Assembly (NCBI GenBank): GCA_934486615.1
Contig: CAKSQO010000002.1
Location: 124,001-188,000, forward strand
DNA length: 64,000 bases
Direction of reading: 5' to 3'
DNA from: an uncultured Eubacteriales bacterium
Lineage (GTDB): Bacteria; Bacillota; Clostridia; Oscillospirales; Acutalibacteraceae
Positions 51,537 through 58,846 of this stretch are shown here, piece by piece (position 1 is the stretch's first letter; the number at the start of each line of letters is the position of its first letter). Made by a program: the position numbers and the translations under genes. The notes under the pieces are model-generated. The model did not search any database, was not told the origin of the DNA, and worked only from the letters and a program-made list of their open reading frames with translations.

Positions 51537-52949
51537 ATGAGAAAGACGAAGATAATCTGCACCATCGGTCCTGCGAGCGATAACGAGGAGACTCTGACCC
51601 AACTGTGCTTGAACGGCATGAACGTGGCAAGGCTGAACTTCTCCCACGGAACTCACGCCGAGCATCAGCAGAAGATCGACCTCATTAAAAAGGTACGTGA
51701 AAAGCTCGATATGCCCATCGCTATCATGCTTGACACCAAAGGTCCCGAATACCGCATCGGCACGTTCAAGGACGGCGCGGTGCAGCTTAAAGACGGCGAC
51801 ACCTTCACCTTCACCACCGACGACATCGAGGGCGACAGCTCCCGCGTTTCGGTCAGCTACAAGGGGCTTATTGACGAGCTGAACGAAGGCGATAAGATTC
51901 TCGTCAACAACGGCCTCGTCATCTTCCGCGTTGAAAAGATCAGCGGCAACGACGCGCAGTGCGTTGTTGAAGTCGGCGGTGACCTATCCAACCGCAAGAG
52001 CATGAGCTTTCCCGACAAGGTGCTGCATCAGGACTATCTCAGCGAGCAGGACAAAAGCGACCTGCTTTTCGGCATCGAGAATGACGTAGACTTCGTCGCC
52101 TGCTCCTTCGTTTCAGGCAAGCAGGACCTCGAGGACGTGAAGAACTTTCTCAAGGCAAACGGCGGCGGCGACATCGACCTCATTGCCAAAATCGAGAACC
52201 GCGCAGGCGTAAACAACATCGAGAGCATATGCGAGGCCTGCGACGGCATTATGATCGCGCGCGGCGACCTCGGCGTTGAAATTCCGTTTGTCGAGCTGCC
52301 CGCCATCCAAAAGCTGCTGATAACCAAGTGCCGCCTGCTCGGCAAGCGCGTTATCACCGCGACCGAAATGCTCGAGTCGATGATAAAGAATCCGCGCCCG
52401 ACCCGTGCCGAGATCTCCGACGTCGCCAACGCGGTCTACGACGGTACGAGCGCCGTCATGCTCTCGGGTGAGAGCGCTGCGGGCAAGTACCCCGTGCAGA
52501 CCGTGCGAATTATGGCGCAGATCGTCGAGGAGACCGAGAATAACATTCATTACGAGCGCCTCTTTGCGACCTCCGAGTTCAAGATAAAGAACCTCGTCGA
52601 CGCTATCTCTCACGCGACCTGCGGAATGGCGATCGACATCAACGCAAAGTCCATCGTCGTCTGCTCCCGCTCGGGTATGACGGTCAGAATGGTCTCGCGT
52701 TTCAGGTGCCCGATCGACATCATCGGCCTTACGCCTGCCAAAAAGGTGTGGTATAAGCTCGCGCTGTCGTGGGGAGTGACCCCCGTTATGAGCGAATCGT
52801 TCACCTCGACAGAGGTGCTGTTCTACCACGCGGTCGCGGCGGCGAAGAAGCTGCAGGGGCTCACCTCGGGCGACAACGTCGTCATCACCGGCGGCATCAC
52901 CAACGGCAGCTCGGGCAACACGAACCTTATCAAGGTCGAGACTATCTGA
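51537..52949 (+). CDS. pyk: Pyruvate kinase
   Basis: The 470-residue glycolytic enzyme starts MRKTKIICTIGPASDNEETL. It has the active-site region LDTKGPEYRIGTF, the catalytic-Lys segment DLIAKIENRAGVNNIESI, MIARGDLGVEIPFVELPAIQ, and VITATEMLESMIKNPRPTRA. It converts phosphoenolpyruvate and ADP to pyruvate and ATP. It lacks the extra C-terminal PEP-utiliser-like domain found in Bacillus enzymes. I chose ATG 51537; a GTG at 51528 is also in frame. It is followed 13 bases later by a Dabb gene. Confidence 0.96.
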   Translation: MRKTKIICTIGPASDNEETLTQLCLNGMNVARLNFSHGTHAEHQQKIDLIKKVREKLDMPIAIMLDTKGPEYRIGTFKDGAVQLKDGDTFTFTTDDIEGDSSRVSVSYKGLIDELNEGDKILVNNGLVIFRVEKISGNDAQCVVEVGGDLSNRKSMSFPDKVLHQDYLSEQDKSDLLFGIENDVDFVACSFVSGKQDLEDVKNFLKANGGGDIDLIAKIENRAGVNNIESICEACDGIMIARGDLGVEIPFVELPAIQKLLITKCRLLGKRVITATEMLESMIKNPRPTRAEISDVANAVYDGTSAVMLSGESAAGKYPVQTVRIMAQIVEETENNIHYERLFATSEFKIKNLVDAISHATCGMAIDINAKSIVVCSRSGMTVRMVSRFRCPIDIIGLTPAKKVWYKLALSWGVTPVMSESFTSTEVLFYHAVAAAKKLQGLTSGDNVVITGGITNGSSGNTNLIKVETI

Positions 52950-52962
52950 GGGGGCAGTTTTT

Positions 52963-53265
52963 GTGGTAAAGCACATCATTCTGTGGAGACTTAACGAGGC
53001 GCTCTCCGGCGAGGAAAAAGCCGCCGTCAAGGCGGGCATAAAAGAGGGGCTCGAGGGCCTTAAAGGCCGTATACCCGGCCTTGTCGACATCGTAGTCCGC
53101 ACCGAGCGGCTGCCAAGCTCCAACGTCGACGTTATGCTCGACTCGACCTTCACCGACGAAGCGGCGCTGCGCGGCTACAGCACGCACCCCGAGCACGTCG
53201 CCGTCGCCGACGGAAAAGTCCGCCCGTACACCGCCCTGCGCGCCTGTATGGACTACGAGATTTAA
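52963..53265 (+). CDS. Dabb (stress-responsive alpha/beta-barrel) domain protein
   Basis: The 100-residue protein matches the Dabb family (PF07876): VKHIILWRLNEALSGEEKAA, IPGLVDIVVRTERLPSSNVD, STFTDEAALRGYSTHPEHVA. The HP-H segment is a family hallmark. Dabb proteins form ferredoxin-like dimers, and their functions are mostly unknown. It starts with GTG after GGGGG, 13 bases downstream of pyk, so it is probably co-transcribed. A strong terminator follows at 53329. Confidence 0.82.
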   Translation: MVKHIILWRLNEALSGEEKAAVKAGIKEGLEGLKGRIPGLVDIVVRTERLPSSNVDVMLDSTFTDEAALRGYSTHPEHVAVADGKVRPYTALRACMDYEI

Positions 53266-53328
53266 AGCGCGGCTTGCGTCGGCTTTTGTGATTTATAAGC
53301 GGCACGTCCGCTGAAACGCGATATTTTT

Positions 53329-53363
53329 CAGCGCCCGGCAGAGCTTTGCCGAGCGCTGTTTTT
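53329..53363. terminator. pyk-Dabb terminator
   Basis: A 12-bp stem CAGCGCCCGGCA/TGCCGAGCGCTG (one mismatch) is flanked by T on the right and A on the left, so it works in both directions. Confidence 0.88.
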
Positions 53364-53414
53364 ATGCTCAAAAGTATTCTTTGCGGATAGCTTACGTCTG
53401 TTTATGCATAATCC

Positions 53415-53522
53415 GCAAAAAAGGAGGGCGCCCGACGTAGGGAAAGATCCCGCCGGGCGCTTTTTGAGAGGGTATGAACCTTTATCAGGGCGAAACGGGT
53501 AGCTGACGCCCGCCTCGCTCTT
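53415..53522 (-). ncRNA. Candidate small RNA behind Pho-box-like array
   Basis: I propose this from layout only. On the minus strand a -10-like TAATAT (53534-53529) lies 23 bases after the repeat array at 53557-53595. About 105 bases later comes a terminator: GCGCCCG/CGGGCGC stem (53460-53428), then CCTCCTTTTTT. In between is a GGCGGG/TTCGCC stem and an unpaired CCCTCTC, plus CCCTCC before the T tract. C-rich loops complementary to ribosome sites are a common feature of bacterial sRNAs. No open frame is credible. An alternative is a decayed leader of a lost gene. Confidence 0.4.
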
Positions 53523-53556
53523 GAGTTTATATTACCGTTTATCGGAAAAGAATGCT

Positions 53557-53595
53557 TAAACAGACTGTTAACGAACTATTAACAATCTGTAAACA
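53557..53595. promoter_or_regulatory. Pho-box-like array: four hexamers, 11-bp period
   Basis: TAAACA (53557-53562), TTAACG (53568-53573), TTAACA (53579-53584) and TAAACA (53590-53595) recur every 11 bases. Bacillus PhoP boxes are direct repeats of TT(A/T/C)ACA with about 5-base gaps, the same geometry. The array lies upstream of a leftward -10 and the candidate sRNA. The rightward direction meets a terminator at once. Confidence 0.55.
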
Positions 53596-53622
53596 ATTTT
53601 CACTTCGGATAAATACCGCACA

Positions 53623-53657
53623 AAAAAACCAACCTGCGCGTGCGAGGTTGGTTTTTT
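53623..53657. terminator. mgtC terminator, bidirectional
   Basis: A perfect 13-bp stem AAAAAACCAACCT/AGGTTGGTTTTTT has a 9-base loop, just after the mgtC stop (minus strand). Confidence 0.92.
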
Positions 53658-53673
53658 CTTACAAATGCGAAGC

Positions 53674-54327
53674 TCATTCGTCGGCGACGTAGGCGACATG
53701 GTCGATCTTGAGCAGCTCATCAAAGTTGAACGGGCGGCTCTTATCGGATGCGATGCTCAGGCCGAGGTTGCCGTCACGGCCGCTCTTGGGCGCGATGACC
53801 TGGTAGTTCGGTTCCTCCCCCATCAGCTTGCCGATCGCATTGATGACATCGTTGGTCGAATAGAGGTCGTCAATTTCGACATAGACTGCTTCGTTGGAGC
53901 TTTTGGTCTTTTCAAGCTTTGCAAGCAGGACTATCGCGATAAGATACAGCGCGGTGACGATGATAACGCCGGTATAGAAGCCGTAGCCGATCGCCACGCC
54001 GATGGTCGCTGTCGCCCAAACGCCCGCCGCGGTGGTAAGTCCCGAAATCATATGGTTGCTTTTGAGAATAATCATACCAGCGCCGAGGAAGCCGACGCCC
54101 GAAACGACCTGCGCGGGGATACGGAACACGTCGCCCGTCAGATTCATCATCTGCGCGACGTAAACGCTGGTCATCGAGGTCATGCAAGCGCCGAGACACA
54201 CCAGAACATGAGTCCTCATACCGGCGGCGCGGCCGTGCTTTGCGCGCTCACGGCCGATGATTATGCCGATAGCGACGGCGACGACAGATTTTATGAGCAC
54301 TTCAAGAATTGTTGCTGTATCAAACAC
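53674..54327 (-). CDS. mgtC: MgtC/SapB-family membrane protein
   Basis: The 217-residue protein has 4-5 hydrophobic helices with the MgtC hallmarks AIGIIIGRERAKHGRAAGMR, THVLVCLGACMTSMTSVYVA, GFLGAGMIILKSNHMISGLT and TAAGVWATATIGVAIGYGFY, and a short C-terminal soluble domain. MgtC proteins modulate ATP synthase, phosphate or Mg2+ homeostasis depending on the species. Here the Pho-box-like array lies nearby on the downstream side, not at its own promoter. Start is GTG 54327 with GGAGG 7 bases upstream. A canonical promoter is at 54366-54394. Confidence 0.9.
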   Translation of the reverse strand: MFDTATILEVLIKSVVAVAIGIIIGRERAKHGRAAGMRTHVLVCLGACMTSMTSVYVAQMMNLTGDVFRIPAQVVSGVGFLGAGMIILKSNHMISGLTTAAGVWATATIGVAIGYGFYTGVIIVTALYLIAIVLLAKLEKTKSSNEAVYVEIDDLYSTNDVINAIGKLMGEEPNYQVIAPKSGRDGNLGLSIASDKSRPFNFDELLKIDHVAYVADE

Positions 54328-54365
54328 TGCTGTCCCTCCAATCAGCTGAAATTAAAATATCTTAT

Positions 54366-54394
54366 ATTATAGCAGCTTTTGCCGTTTTTTTCAA
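54366..54394 (-). promoter_or_regulatory. mgtC promoter
   Basis: TTGAAA (54394-54389), a 17-base spacer and perfect TATAAT (54371-54366) lie on the minus strand. No Mg2+ riboswitch-like leader was recognised in the 38 bases before the start. Confidence 0.75.
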
Positions 54395-54441
54395 GACCAA
54401 AGCCAAAATAATTTACATTTTCGGACATTTGAATTTTCGGG

Positions 54442-54470
54442 TTGTTTCGCGGCGCAAAAGGCATTATAAT
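54442..54470 (+). promoter_or_regulatory. Promoter of metallophosphoesterase gene
   Basis: TTGTTT (54442-54447), a 17-base spacer and perfect TATAAT (54465-54470) lie 51 bases before the start. Confidence 0.7.
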
Positions 54471-54521
54471 ATAAATTACAAATCATAATCCTTGCACCCG
54501 TTTTGGGCGGTGATATATTCT

Positions 54522-55241
54522 ATGAAAATAAACGAGTTCACTATACCTGCAAAAATCAGCCGAGAGCTGCGCTTCGCCTTTGTCTCCGACATTCACGGGG
54601 CGAGAAATGAGCCCATCCTCGCGGAGATAGAGCGCCTTGCGCCCGACGCGGTGCTCGTCGGCGGCGACTGTATCCACAGCAAGCTGAGCTTTGAGCGCGG
54701 ACTGGACTTTCTGAAAGAGTCCGCCCGGCGCCGACCGACGTTCTGCGCGCTCGGCAACCACGAGACGCGCTTCGGCGCGGACATAGTCGGGCTTATGCGC
54801 GGCACGGGAGCGACCCTGCTTGACAACGAGAAAGCTCACTTTGAGGACATCGAAATCGGCGGCCTGACCTCCGGCTACGGCTTCGGCCTGCCGCAGAAGC
54901 GGACGAAGGCAGCACCGGCACCGGATCTTGACTTTCTCGCCCGCTTTGCCGAGGGCGACGGCTTCAAGCTCCTGCTTTCACACCACCCCGAATACTTTGA
55001 ACAGTACATCGAGCCGCTGCAAATCGACCTGACCCTGTCAGGTCACGCGCACGGCGGGCAGTGGCGCTTTTTCGGGCGCGGCGTGTTCGCCCCCGGGCAG
55101 GGGCTGCTGCCCAAATACACGTCGGGCAGCTACTTCGACGGCCGCCTTATCGTCGGGCGCGGGCTCGGAAATCCGTACCTTATACCGAGATTGTTCAACC
55201 CAACCGAGCTGCTGCTTATCAGGCTTGTACCTACCGAATAA
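54522..55241 (+). CDS. Calcineurin-like metallophosphoesterase
   Basis: The 239-residue protein has the five metal-binding blocks: FVSDIHG (D-x-H), LVGGDCI (G-D), LGNHETR (G-N-H-E), LSHHPEYF (H) and LSGHAHGGQ (G-H-x-H). The Asp-rich first block and the GHAHGGQW block are typical of the YaeI/LpxH-like class, with membrane-lipid or nucleotide phosphoester substrates. It lacks a signal peptide. I chose ATG 54522, with GGCGGTGA upstream. The substrate is unknown. Confidence 0.88.
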   Translation: MKINEFTIPAKISRELRFAFVSDIHGARNEPILAEIERLAPDAVLVGGDCIHSKLSFERGLDFLKESARRRPTFCALGNHETRFGADIVGLMRGTGATLLDNEKAHFEDIEIGGLTSGYGFGLPQKRTKAAPAPDLDFLARFAEGDGFKLLLSHHPEYFEQYIEPLQIDLTLSGHAHGGQWRFFGRGVFAPGQGLLPKYTSGSYFDGRLIVGRGLGNPYLIPRLFNPTELLLIRLVPTE

Positions 55242-55247
55242 ACAATC

Positions 55248-55286
55248 AAGCGCCGCACAGAGCTGAATGCTTTGCGCGGCGCTTTA
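55248..55286. terminator. Terminator between metallophosphoesterase and FkbM gene
   Basis: The 9-bp stem AAGCGCCGC/GCGGCGCTT with short A/T flanks lies between convergent genes. Confidence 0.75.
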
Positions 55287-55288
55287 AT

Positions 55289-56326
55289 TCACACGAAAAT
55301 GAAGTACATATCCCAGCAGGGCAGGCACTTGCCGCGCCGCAAATAGACGCGGTAGTCTGGTCTCAGCGCAAGCACCGCTTCCGGCAGGGCGACAATGTCC
55401 CCGCTTCTGTGATAGGCGGAGAGATACAGGCGCGGCTTAGTATTCTTTATCGTATTGCGTGCGCCGTTTATCGCGGCAAGCTCCGCGCCCTCGATGTCGA
55501 ACTTTATCACGTCGGGTGCGCCGAAGCGGTTGCTGAGCGTATCGACCGTCACCGTATCAACGGCCGAGCCGCTGCCTGCGACGTGCTGATTGCGCCCGCT
55601 TAAGTCGGTGAAGTGCGACAGCCCGTCGTGCTCCCACACGGCCGCACGCACGCAGATGACGCGCTCATCGTCGCCGAACGCGGCAGTCAGCTTGGCGAAG
55701 TTGCGGCGGTCGGGCTCGACCGCGATGAGCGAGCCGAGCTGCGGCTGCACGGCGAGGAAGCGCTCGGCCGTGTCGCCCCGATAGGCGCCCAGGTCGAACA
55801 GCCGCTCCCCCGCGCGCAGGTCAAGCAGCTCGCGGCGGAAGTCGTCCTCGTCGTCCGCGCTGCTCATCAGCCGCTCATAGCTGCCGCCGAGCTTCGCTTC
55901 GACTACCGCGTCGAGCACCTGCCGCGACCGCTCGTCGGCAAGGCGGGAACGCATGGCCGTAAGCCGCTCGGCTATACTCTCGTAAAACGGTGCGTCGAAA
56001 AAAGTCTCGCCGTAAGCGGGCACGTCGGGAACATACAGCTCCTGCTCGGCGGCGATGCGCGCGACGTTTTCGAGCACCTCCGCGCGGCCGCTGCCGAACG
56101 CGACGAGCACGATGAAGCTGCCGAAGCGCTCCTTCGCCGCCGCATAGCTGATGACCGTGAAGCCTCGAAAGCTCTGCCCTCTGACGAAGCCGTCGCTTGC
56201 GAACACTCCCGCGGCCGCTGCGCCGTCGCGTTCAAGGCGGTCGAGCACCTTATCGGCGCCGTTGCCCATTCCGTATATCAGTATCGGCTTTTTCGCCGAT
56301 TTAAGGTAGCTCCAAAGCTCGCGCAC
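55289..56326 (-). CDS. FkbM-family methyltransferase with Rossmann-like N-domain
   Basis: The 345-residue protein has an N-terminal Rossmann-like part (PILIYGMGNGADKVLDRLER, about 1-110), a helical linker, and a C-terminal FkbM SAM-methyltransferase domain with ERLFDLGAYRGDTAERFLAV (SAM loop), LIAVEPDRRNFAKL and DVIKFDIEGAELAAINGARN. FkbM enzymes O-methylate sugars or small molecules. The N-terminal domain (UDP-sugar- or nucleotide-binding-like) suggests a surface glycan substrate. No partner gene is adjacent. It ends 3 bases from the shared terminator. Confidence 0.85.
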   Translation of the reverse strand: MRELWSYLKSAKKPILIYGMGNGADKVLDRLERDGAAAAGVFASDGFVRGQSFRGFTVISYAAAKERFGSFIVLVAFGSGRAEVLENVARIAAEQELYVPDVPAYGETFFDAPFYESIAERLTAMRSRLADERSRQVLDAVVEAKLGGSYERLMSSADDEDDFRRELLDLRAGERLFDLGAYRGDTAERFLAVQPQLGSLIAVEPDRRNFAKLTAAFGDDERVICVRAAVWEHDGLSHFTDLSGRNQHVAGSGSAVDTVTVDTLSNRFGAPDVIKFDIEGAELAAINGARNTIKNTKPRLYLSAYHRSGDIVALPEAVLALRPDYRVYLRRGKCLPCWDMYFIFV

Positions 56327-56398
56327 CGCTCCGCCCTCCCGAAAGAATCTTGTAAGCCTGTTGACCCGAAGTCAGCTTTAGGTTTTACAATAGTATCA

Positions 56399-56580
56399 GG
56401 ACAATGATAGCATTGCCGCAAAACAAAGTCAACCGCTGAAAAAATACGGTGTTTATGAAAATGAACTCGGCCGCATAATTTGAAAAGGCGAACGTGTTCG
56501 GCATCGGGATTACCGGGGACGCGCAGCTCACCGACACGGCGAACTTCGACAAGCCCTTCGATAGGATACGCCGCTCGTAA
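56399..56580 (+). pseudogene. Frameshifted remnant of an unrecognised protein
   Basis: I do not recognise the parent family. One plus-strand frame reads SQPLKKYGVYENELGRII and stops; one base away reading resumes as FEKANVFGIGITGDAQLTDT and continues to a stop after DRIRRS. The two halves join naturally, which suggests one single-base frameshift in a once-coding stretch. No start, ribosome site or upstream part is left. The opposite strand has an 86-codon open frame that looks like a shadow. Confidence 0.35.
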
Positions 56581-56719
56581 TTTTGAGAGGCGGCTTCGCT
56601 TTTATTCAGGCTAAAGGCGACTGCTTCGGTTTTGAGCGTCGTCACACTTTAAATCCCACTGCGTCGGAAATCGGCGGGCTTTAGGCCGAAAAATCACACT
56701 GAAAATCCCACCGTTACGC

Positions 56720-56755
56720 AAAAAACAGGCACGGATCATACCGTGCCTGTTTTCC
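56720..56755 (-). terminator. Terminator of the Fur-rubrerythrin-rubredoxin operon
   Basis: A perfect 13-bp stem AAAACAGGCACGG/CCGTGCCTGTTTT is followed by TTTG on the minus strand, right after the rubredoxin stop. Confidence 0.9.
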
Positions 56756-56764
56756 TTTTACCTG

Positions 56765-56920
56765 TTACTCGGCTTCAAAAACTTCTTTGCCGAGGCCGCA
56801 GATCGGGCAGACCCAATCCTCGGGCACATCCTCCCACGCAGTGCCGGGAGCGATGCCGTTATCGGGATCGCCCAGCTCGGGGTCGTAGACATAGCCGCAG
56901 GGGCAAACATACTTTTCCAT
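56765..56920 (-). CDS. Rubredoxin with CxC first motif
   Basis: The 51-residue protein is missing from long-ORF lists but clear: MEKYVCPCGYVYDPELGDPD, then GIAPGTAWEDVPEDWVCPIC. It is an electron carrier with one Fe(Cys)4 centre. The second ligand pair is the usual CPIC (C38, C41), but the first pair is C6-P-C8, that is CxC, one residue shorter than the canonical CxxC. It ends with GKEVFEAE. It lies 33 bases after rubrerythrin, and probably donates electrons to it during peroxide reduction. The start follows AAAGGAGC. Confidence 0.93.
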   Translation of the reverse strand: MEKYVCPCGYVYDPELGDPDNGIAPGTAWEDVPEDWVCPICGLGKEVFEAE

Positions 56921-56953
56921 AAGTTCAAGCGCTCCTTTCAGCGTAAGATCGGC

Positions 56954-57490
56954 TTAACCGAAATATCTCTTGAGCAGACCCTCGAAGGCCTTGCCGTGGC
57001 GGGCTTCGTCGCGGGCCATCTCGTGGACGGTGTCGTGGATGGCGTCGAGTCCAAGCTCCTTGGCGAGCTTGGCAAGGTCGGTCTTGCCCGCGGTAGCGCC
57101 GTACTCGGCTTCAACGCGCATCTTCAGGTTCTTCTCGGTCGAATCGGTCAGAACCTCGCCGAGCATCTCGGCGAACTTTGCGGCGTGCTCGGCTTCCTCA
57201 AAGGCAGCCTTCTCCCAGTAAAGGCCGATCTCGGGATAGCCCTCGCGGTGAGCGACGCGAGCCATTGCGAGGTACATACCGACCTCGGAGCACTCGCCGT
57301 TGAAGTTAGCGCGCAGACCCTCGATTATACGCTCGTCAACGCCGTTTGCAACGCCGACAACGTGCTCGGCAGCCCAAGCCTTGGCTTCGTCGTTCTGCTC
57401 GACCATTTTAGCGCCGCAGATGGGGCACTTCTCGATCGGCTCGTCACCCTCGTGGACATATCCGCAGACAGGACATACATACTTTTTCAT
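56954..57490 (-). CDS. rbr: Rubrerythrin (reverse type)
   Basis: The 178-residue protein has its rubredoxin domain at the N-terminus (YVCPVCGYVHEGDEPIEKCP, IC at about 24), and a ferritin-like diiron domain after it (GECSEVGMYLAMARVAHREG, AAFEEAEHAAKFAEMLGEV, MARDEARHGKAFEG). This order is the reverse of classical rubrerythrin and is common in Clostridia, where such proteins act as NADH/rubredoxin-dependent peroxide reductases. It overlaps the Fur-type regulator by 4 bases, so both are co-expressed under the operator at 57910. It protects an anaerobe from peroxide. Confidence 0.94.
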   Translation of the reverse strand: MKKYVCPVCGYVHEGDEPIEKCPICGAKMVEQNDEAKAWAAEHVVGVANGVDERIIEGLRANFNGECSEVGMYLAMARVAHREGYPEIGLYWEKAAFEEAEHAAKFAEMLGEVLTDSTEKNLKMRVEAEYGATAGKTDLAKLAKELGLDAIHDTVHEMARDEARHGKAFEGLLKRYFG

Positions 57491-57894
57491 AACAATTTAC
57501 CTCCGATAAATTTTAGTTTTTTATTTTTTATACAATCGGCACAAAGGCCGTGTAAAACAAGACTGTAGCTTTCGACCCGGCAGCCGTTCAGGGCGCTTTC
57601 GTCGATTTTGACCTCCGTAAACACGTCGACTATGCGGCGGCAAACGCGGCACAGCAGGTGCGCATGGTCGCTTGTGCGGGCGTCAAAGTGAGTGTTGCCG
57701 TCGCCTGCGTCGATTGCGAGCACCTCGCCCTCGCGGCTGAGCTCCGACAGGTTGCGGTAGACGGTTGCGAGGCTGATATTCGGAAAGCTCCCGCGCACGG
57801 TGTCGTAAAGCTCGGTTGCCGTCGGGTGCTTGTCCGTTGCGCACAAGGCGGCATAAATTGCGTCGCGCTGCTTCGAGTGCTTCTTCATATCCAA
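57487..57894 (-). CDS. perR: Fur-family regulator, PerR-like
   Basis: The 135-residue protein has the Fur winged helix (HPTATELYDTVRGSFPNISL, ATVYRNLSELSREGEVLAID) and the metal-binding/dimer domain with two CxxC pairs for structural zinc (LCRVCRRI, LCADCIKN). HFDARTSDHAH supplies the regulatory metal ligands. Its coupling to rubrerythrin and rubredoxin favours a peroxide-sensing PerR over iron-responsive Fur. A perfect inverted repeat upstream is its probable autoregulatory operator. Start follows GGGAGG. PerR versus Fur is inferred from context. Confidence 0.85.
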   Translation of the reverse strand: MDMKKHSKQRDAIYAALCATDKHPTATELYDTVRGSFPNISLATVYRNLSELSREGEVLAIDAGDGNTHFDARTSDHAHLLCRVCRRIVDVFTEVKIDESALNGCRVESYSLVLHGLCADCIKNKKLKFIGGKLL

Positions 57895-57909
57895 CCTCCC
57901 TTATTTTTT

Positions 57910-57934
57910 AATAACGATAATCGTTATCGTTATT
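57910..57934. promoter_or_regulatory. PerR/Fur operator
   Basis: A perfect 11-3-11 inverted repeat, AATAACGATAA, TCG, TTATCGTTATT, contains the Fur-type core GATAATCGTTATC (7-1-7 form). It lies at the start of the leftward transcript, just before the PerR gene, so binding would block transcription. Confidence 0.85.
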
Positions 57935-57937
57935 ATT

Positions 57938-57966
57938 ATAATATCAGTTCAATCGCCGTTTGTCAA
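57938..57966 (-). promoter_or_regulatory. Promoter of the PerR-rubrerythrin-rubredoxin operon
   Basis: TTGACA (57966-57961), a 17-base spacer and TATTAT (57943-57938) on the minus strand are immediately followed by the operator. Confidence 0.8.
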
Positions 57967-58074
57967 GCACTATTTTAAATTTATTGATGATTTTTTCGCA
58001 GCCTTGATGTATAATATTCACATAAGTATAAATTTGAGCGAATTTCCGCTTAAAATTACTTTGGGAGAATTAAA

Positions 58075-58842
58075 ATGGAGACTATTGACACGCGGCGAAT
58101 TACAATTCTGGACGAAGTGCGCGGCTTCGCAGTCGTCTGTATGATATTTTTTCATGCGTTCTACACCCTCGCCTATTATTTCGGATCGTCGATTACGCTT
58201 GAGCTGATGGACTTCTTTAAGCCCGCCGTGCCGTGGTTCGGCGGCGCGTTCATACTGATTTCAGGCATATCGAGCCGACTGTCGCACTCGAACCTTGTGC
58301 GCGGGGCAAGGCTGTTCGGCATTGCGCTTGCGCTGACGGCGGTGACCTGGGTGCTCGACCGCTGCTTTGGGATAGAAGGCTCGCTCATAACCTTCGGTAT
58401 ATTGCATATGCTATCGCTGTCAATGCTTTTGTACGCAGCACTGCACAGGCTGTGGAATAAAGTCCCGCTCGCTGCGGCGGTCGCTGTGTGCGTCGTCCTT
58501 TTTGCGGTGACGTACAACATTAACTACGGCTATATCGGCATAGGACCGCTCTCGTTTGAGCTGTCGGAGAGCATTATGCACTGCAGGTACCTGTTCCCGT
58601 TCGGCATCACGACCTACTCGTACGAGTCGGCCGACTACTACCCGCTTATTCCGTGGGTGTTCGCATTCTTCGCGGGCGCGGCGATAGGCAAGCCGTTTGC
58701 CGAACGGCGGCTGCCCGAATTCTGCTTCAAGCCGCACGTCAGGCCGCTTTCGTTCTGCGGTCGGCACGCGCTGATAATATATCTGGTGCATCAGCCTGTC
58801 ATATTCGGGCTGGCGGAGCTTATAAGTCTTATTTTGAGGTGA
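58075..58842 (+). CDS. DUF1624/HGSNAT-like membrane acyltransferase-fold protein
   Basis: The 255-residue protein has about 7-8 membrane helices and the heparan-alpha-glucosaminide N-acetyltransferase-like signature: RITILDEVRGFAVVCMIFFH at the start, AVPWFGGAFILISGISSRLS, and FCGRHALIIYLVHQPVIFG at the end. In bacteria the family is mostly uncharacterised; transmembrane acetylation of a surface glycan is the guess. A TATAAT -10 at 58010 has no good -35. It is 4 bases before the flavoprotein gene, so the two are co-transcribed. Confidence 0.82.
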   Translation: METIDTRRITILDEVRGFAVVCMIFFHAFYTLAYYFGSSITLELMDFFKPAVPWFGGAFILISGISSRLSHSNLVRGARLFGIALALTAVTWVLDRCFGIEGSLITFGILHMLSLSMLLYAALHRLWNKVPLAAAVAVCVVLFAVTYNINYGYIGIGPLSFELSESIMHCRYLFPFGITTYSYESADYYPLIPWVFAFFAGAAIGKPFAERRLPEFCFKPHVRPLSFCGRHALIIYLVHQPVIFGLAELISLILR

Positions 58843-58846
58843 GAAT

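Noticed and set aside
56385..56645. 86-codon minus-strand frame between FkbM and rubredoxin genes
   Set aside because: It has no ribosome site, and the opposite strand shows better signs of a decayed gene.
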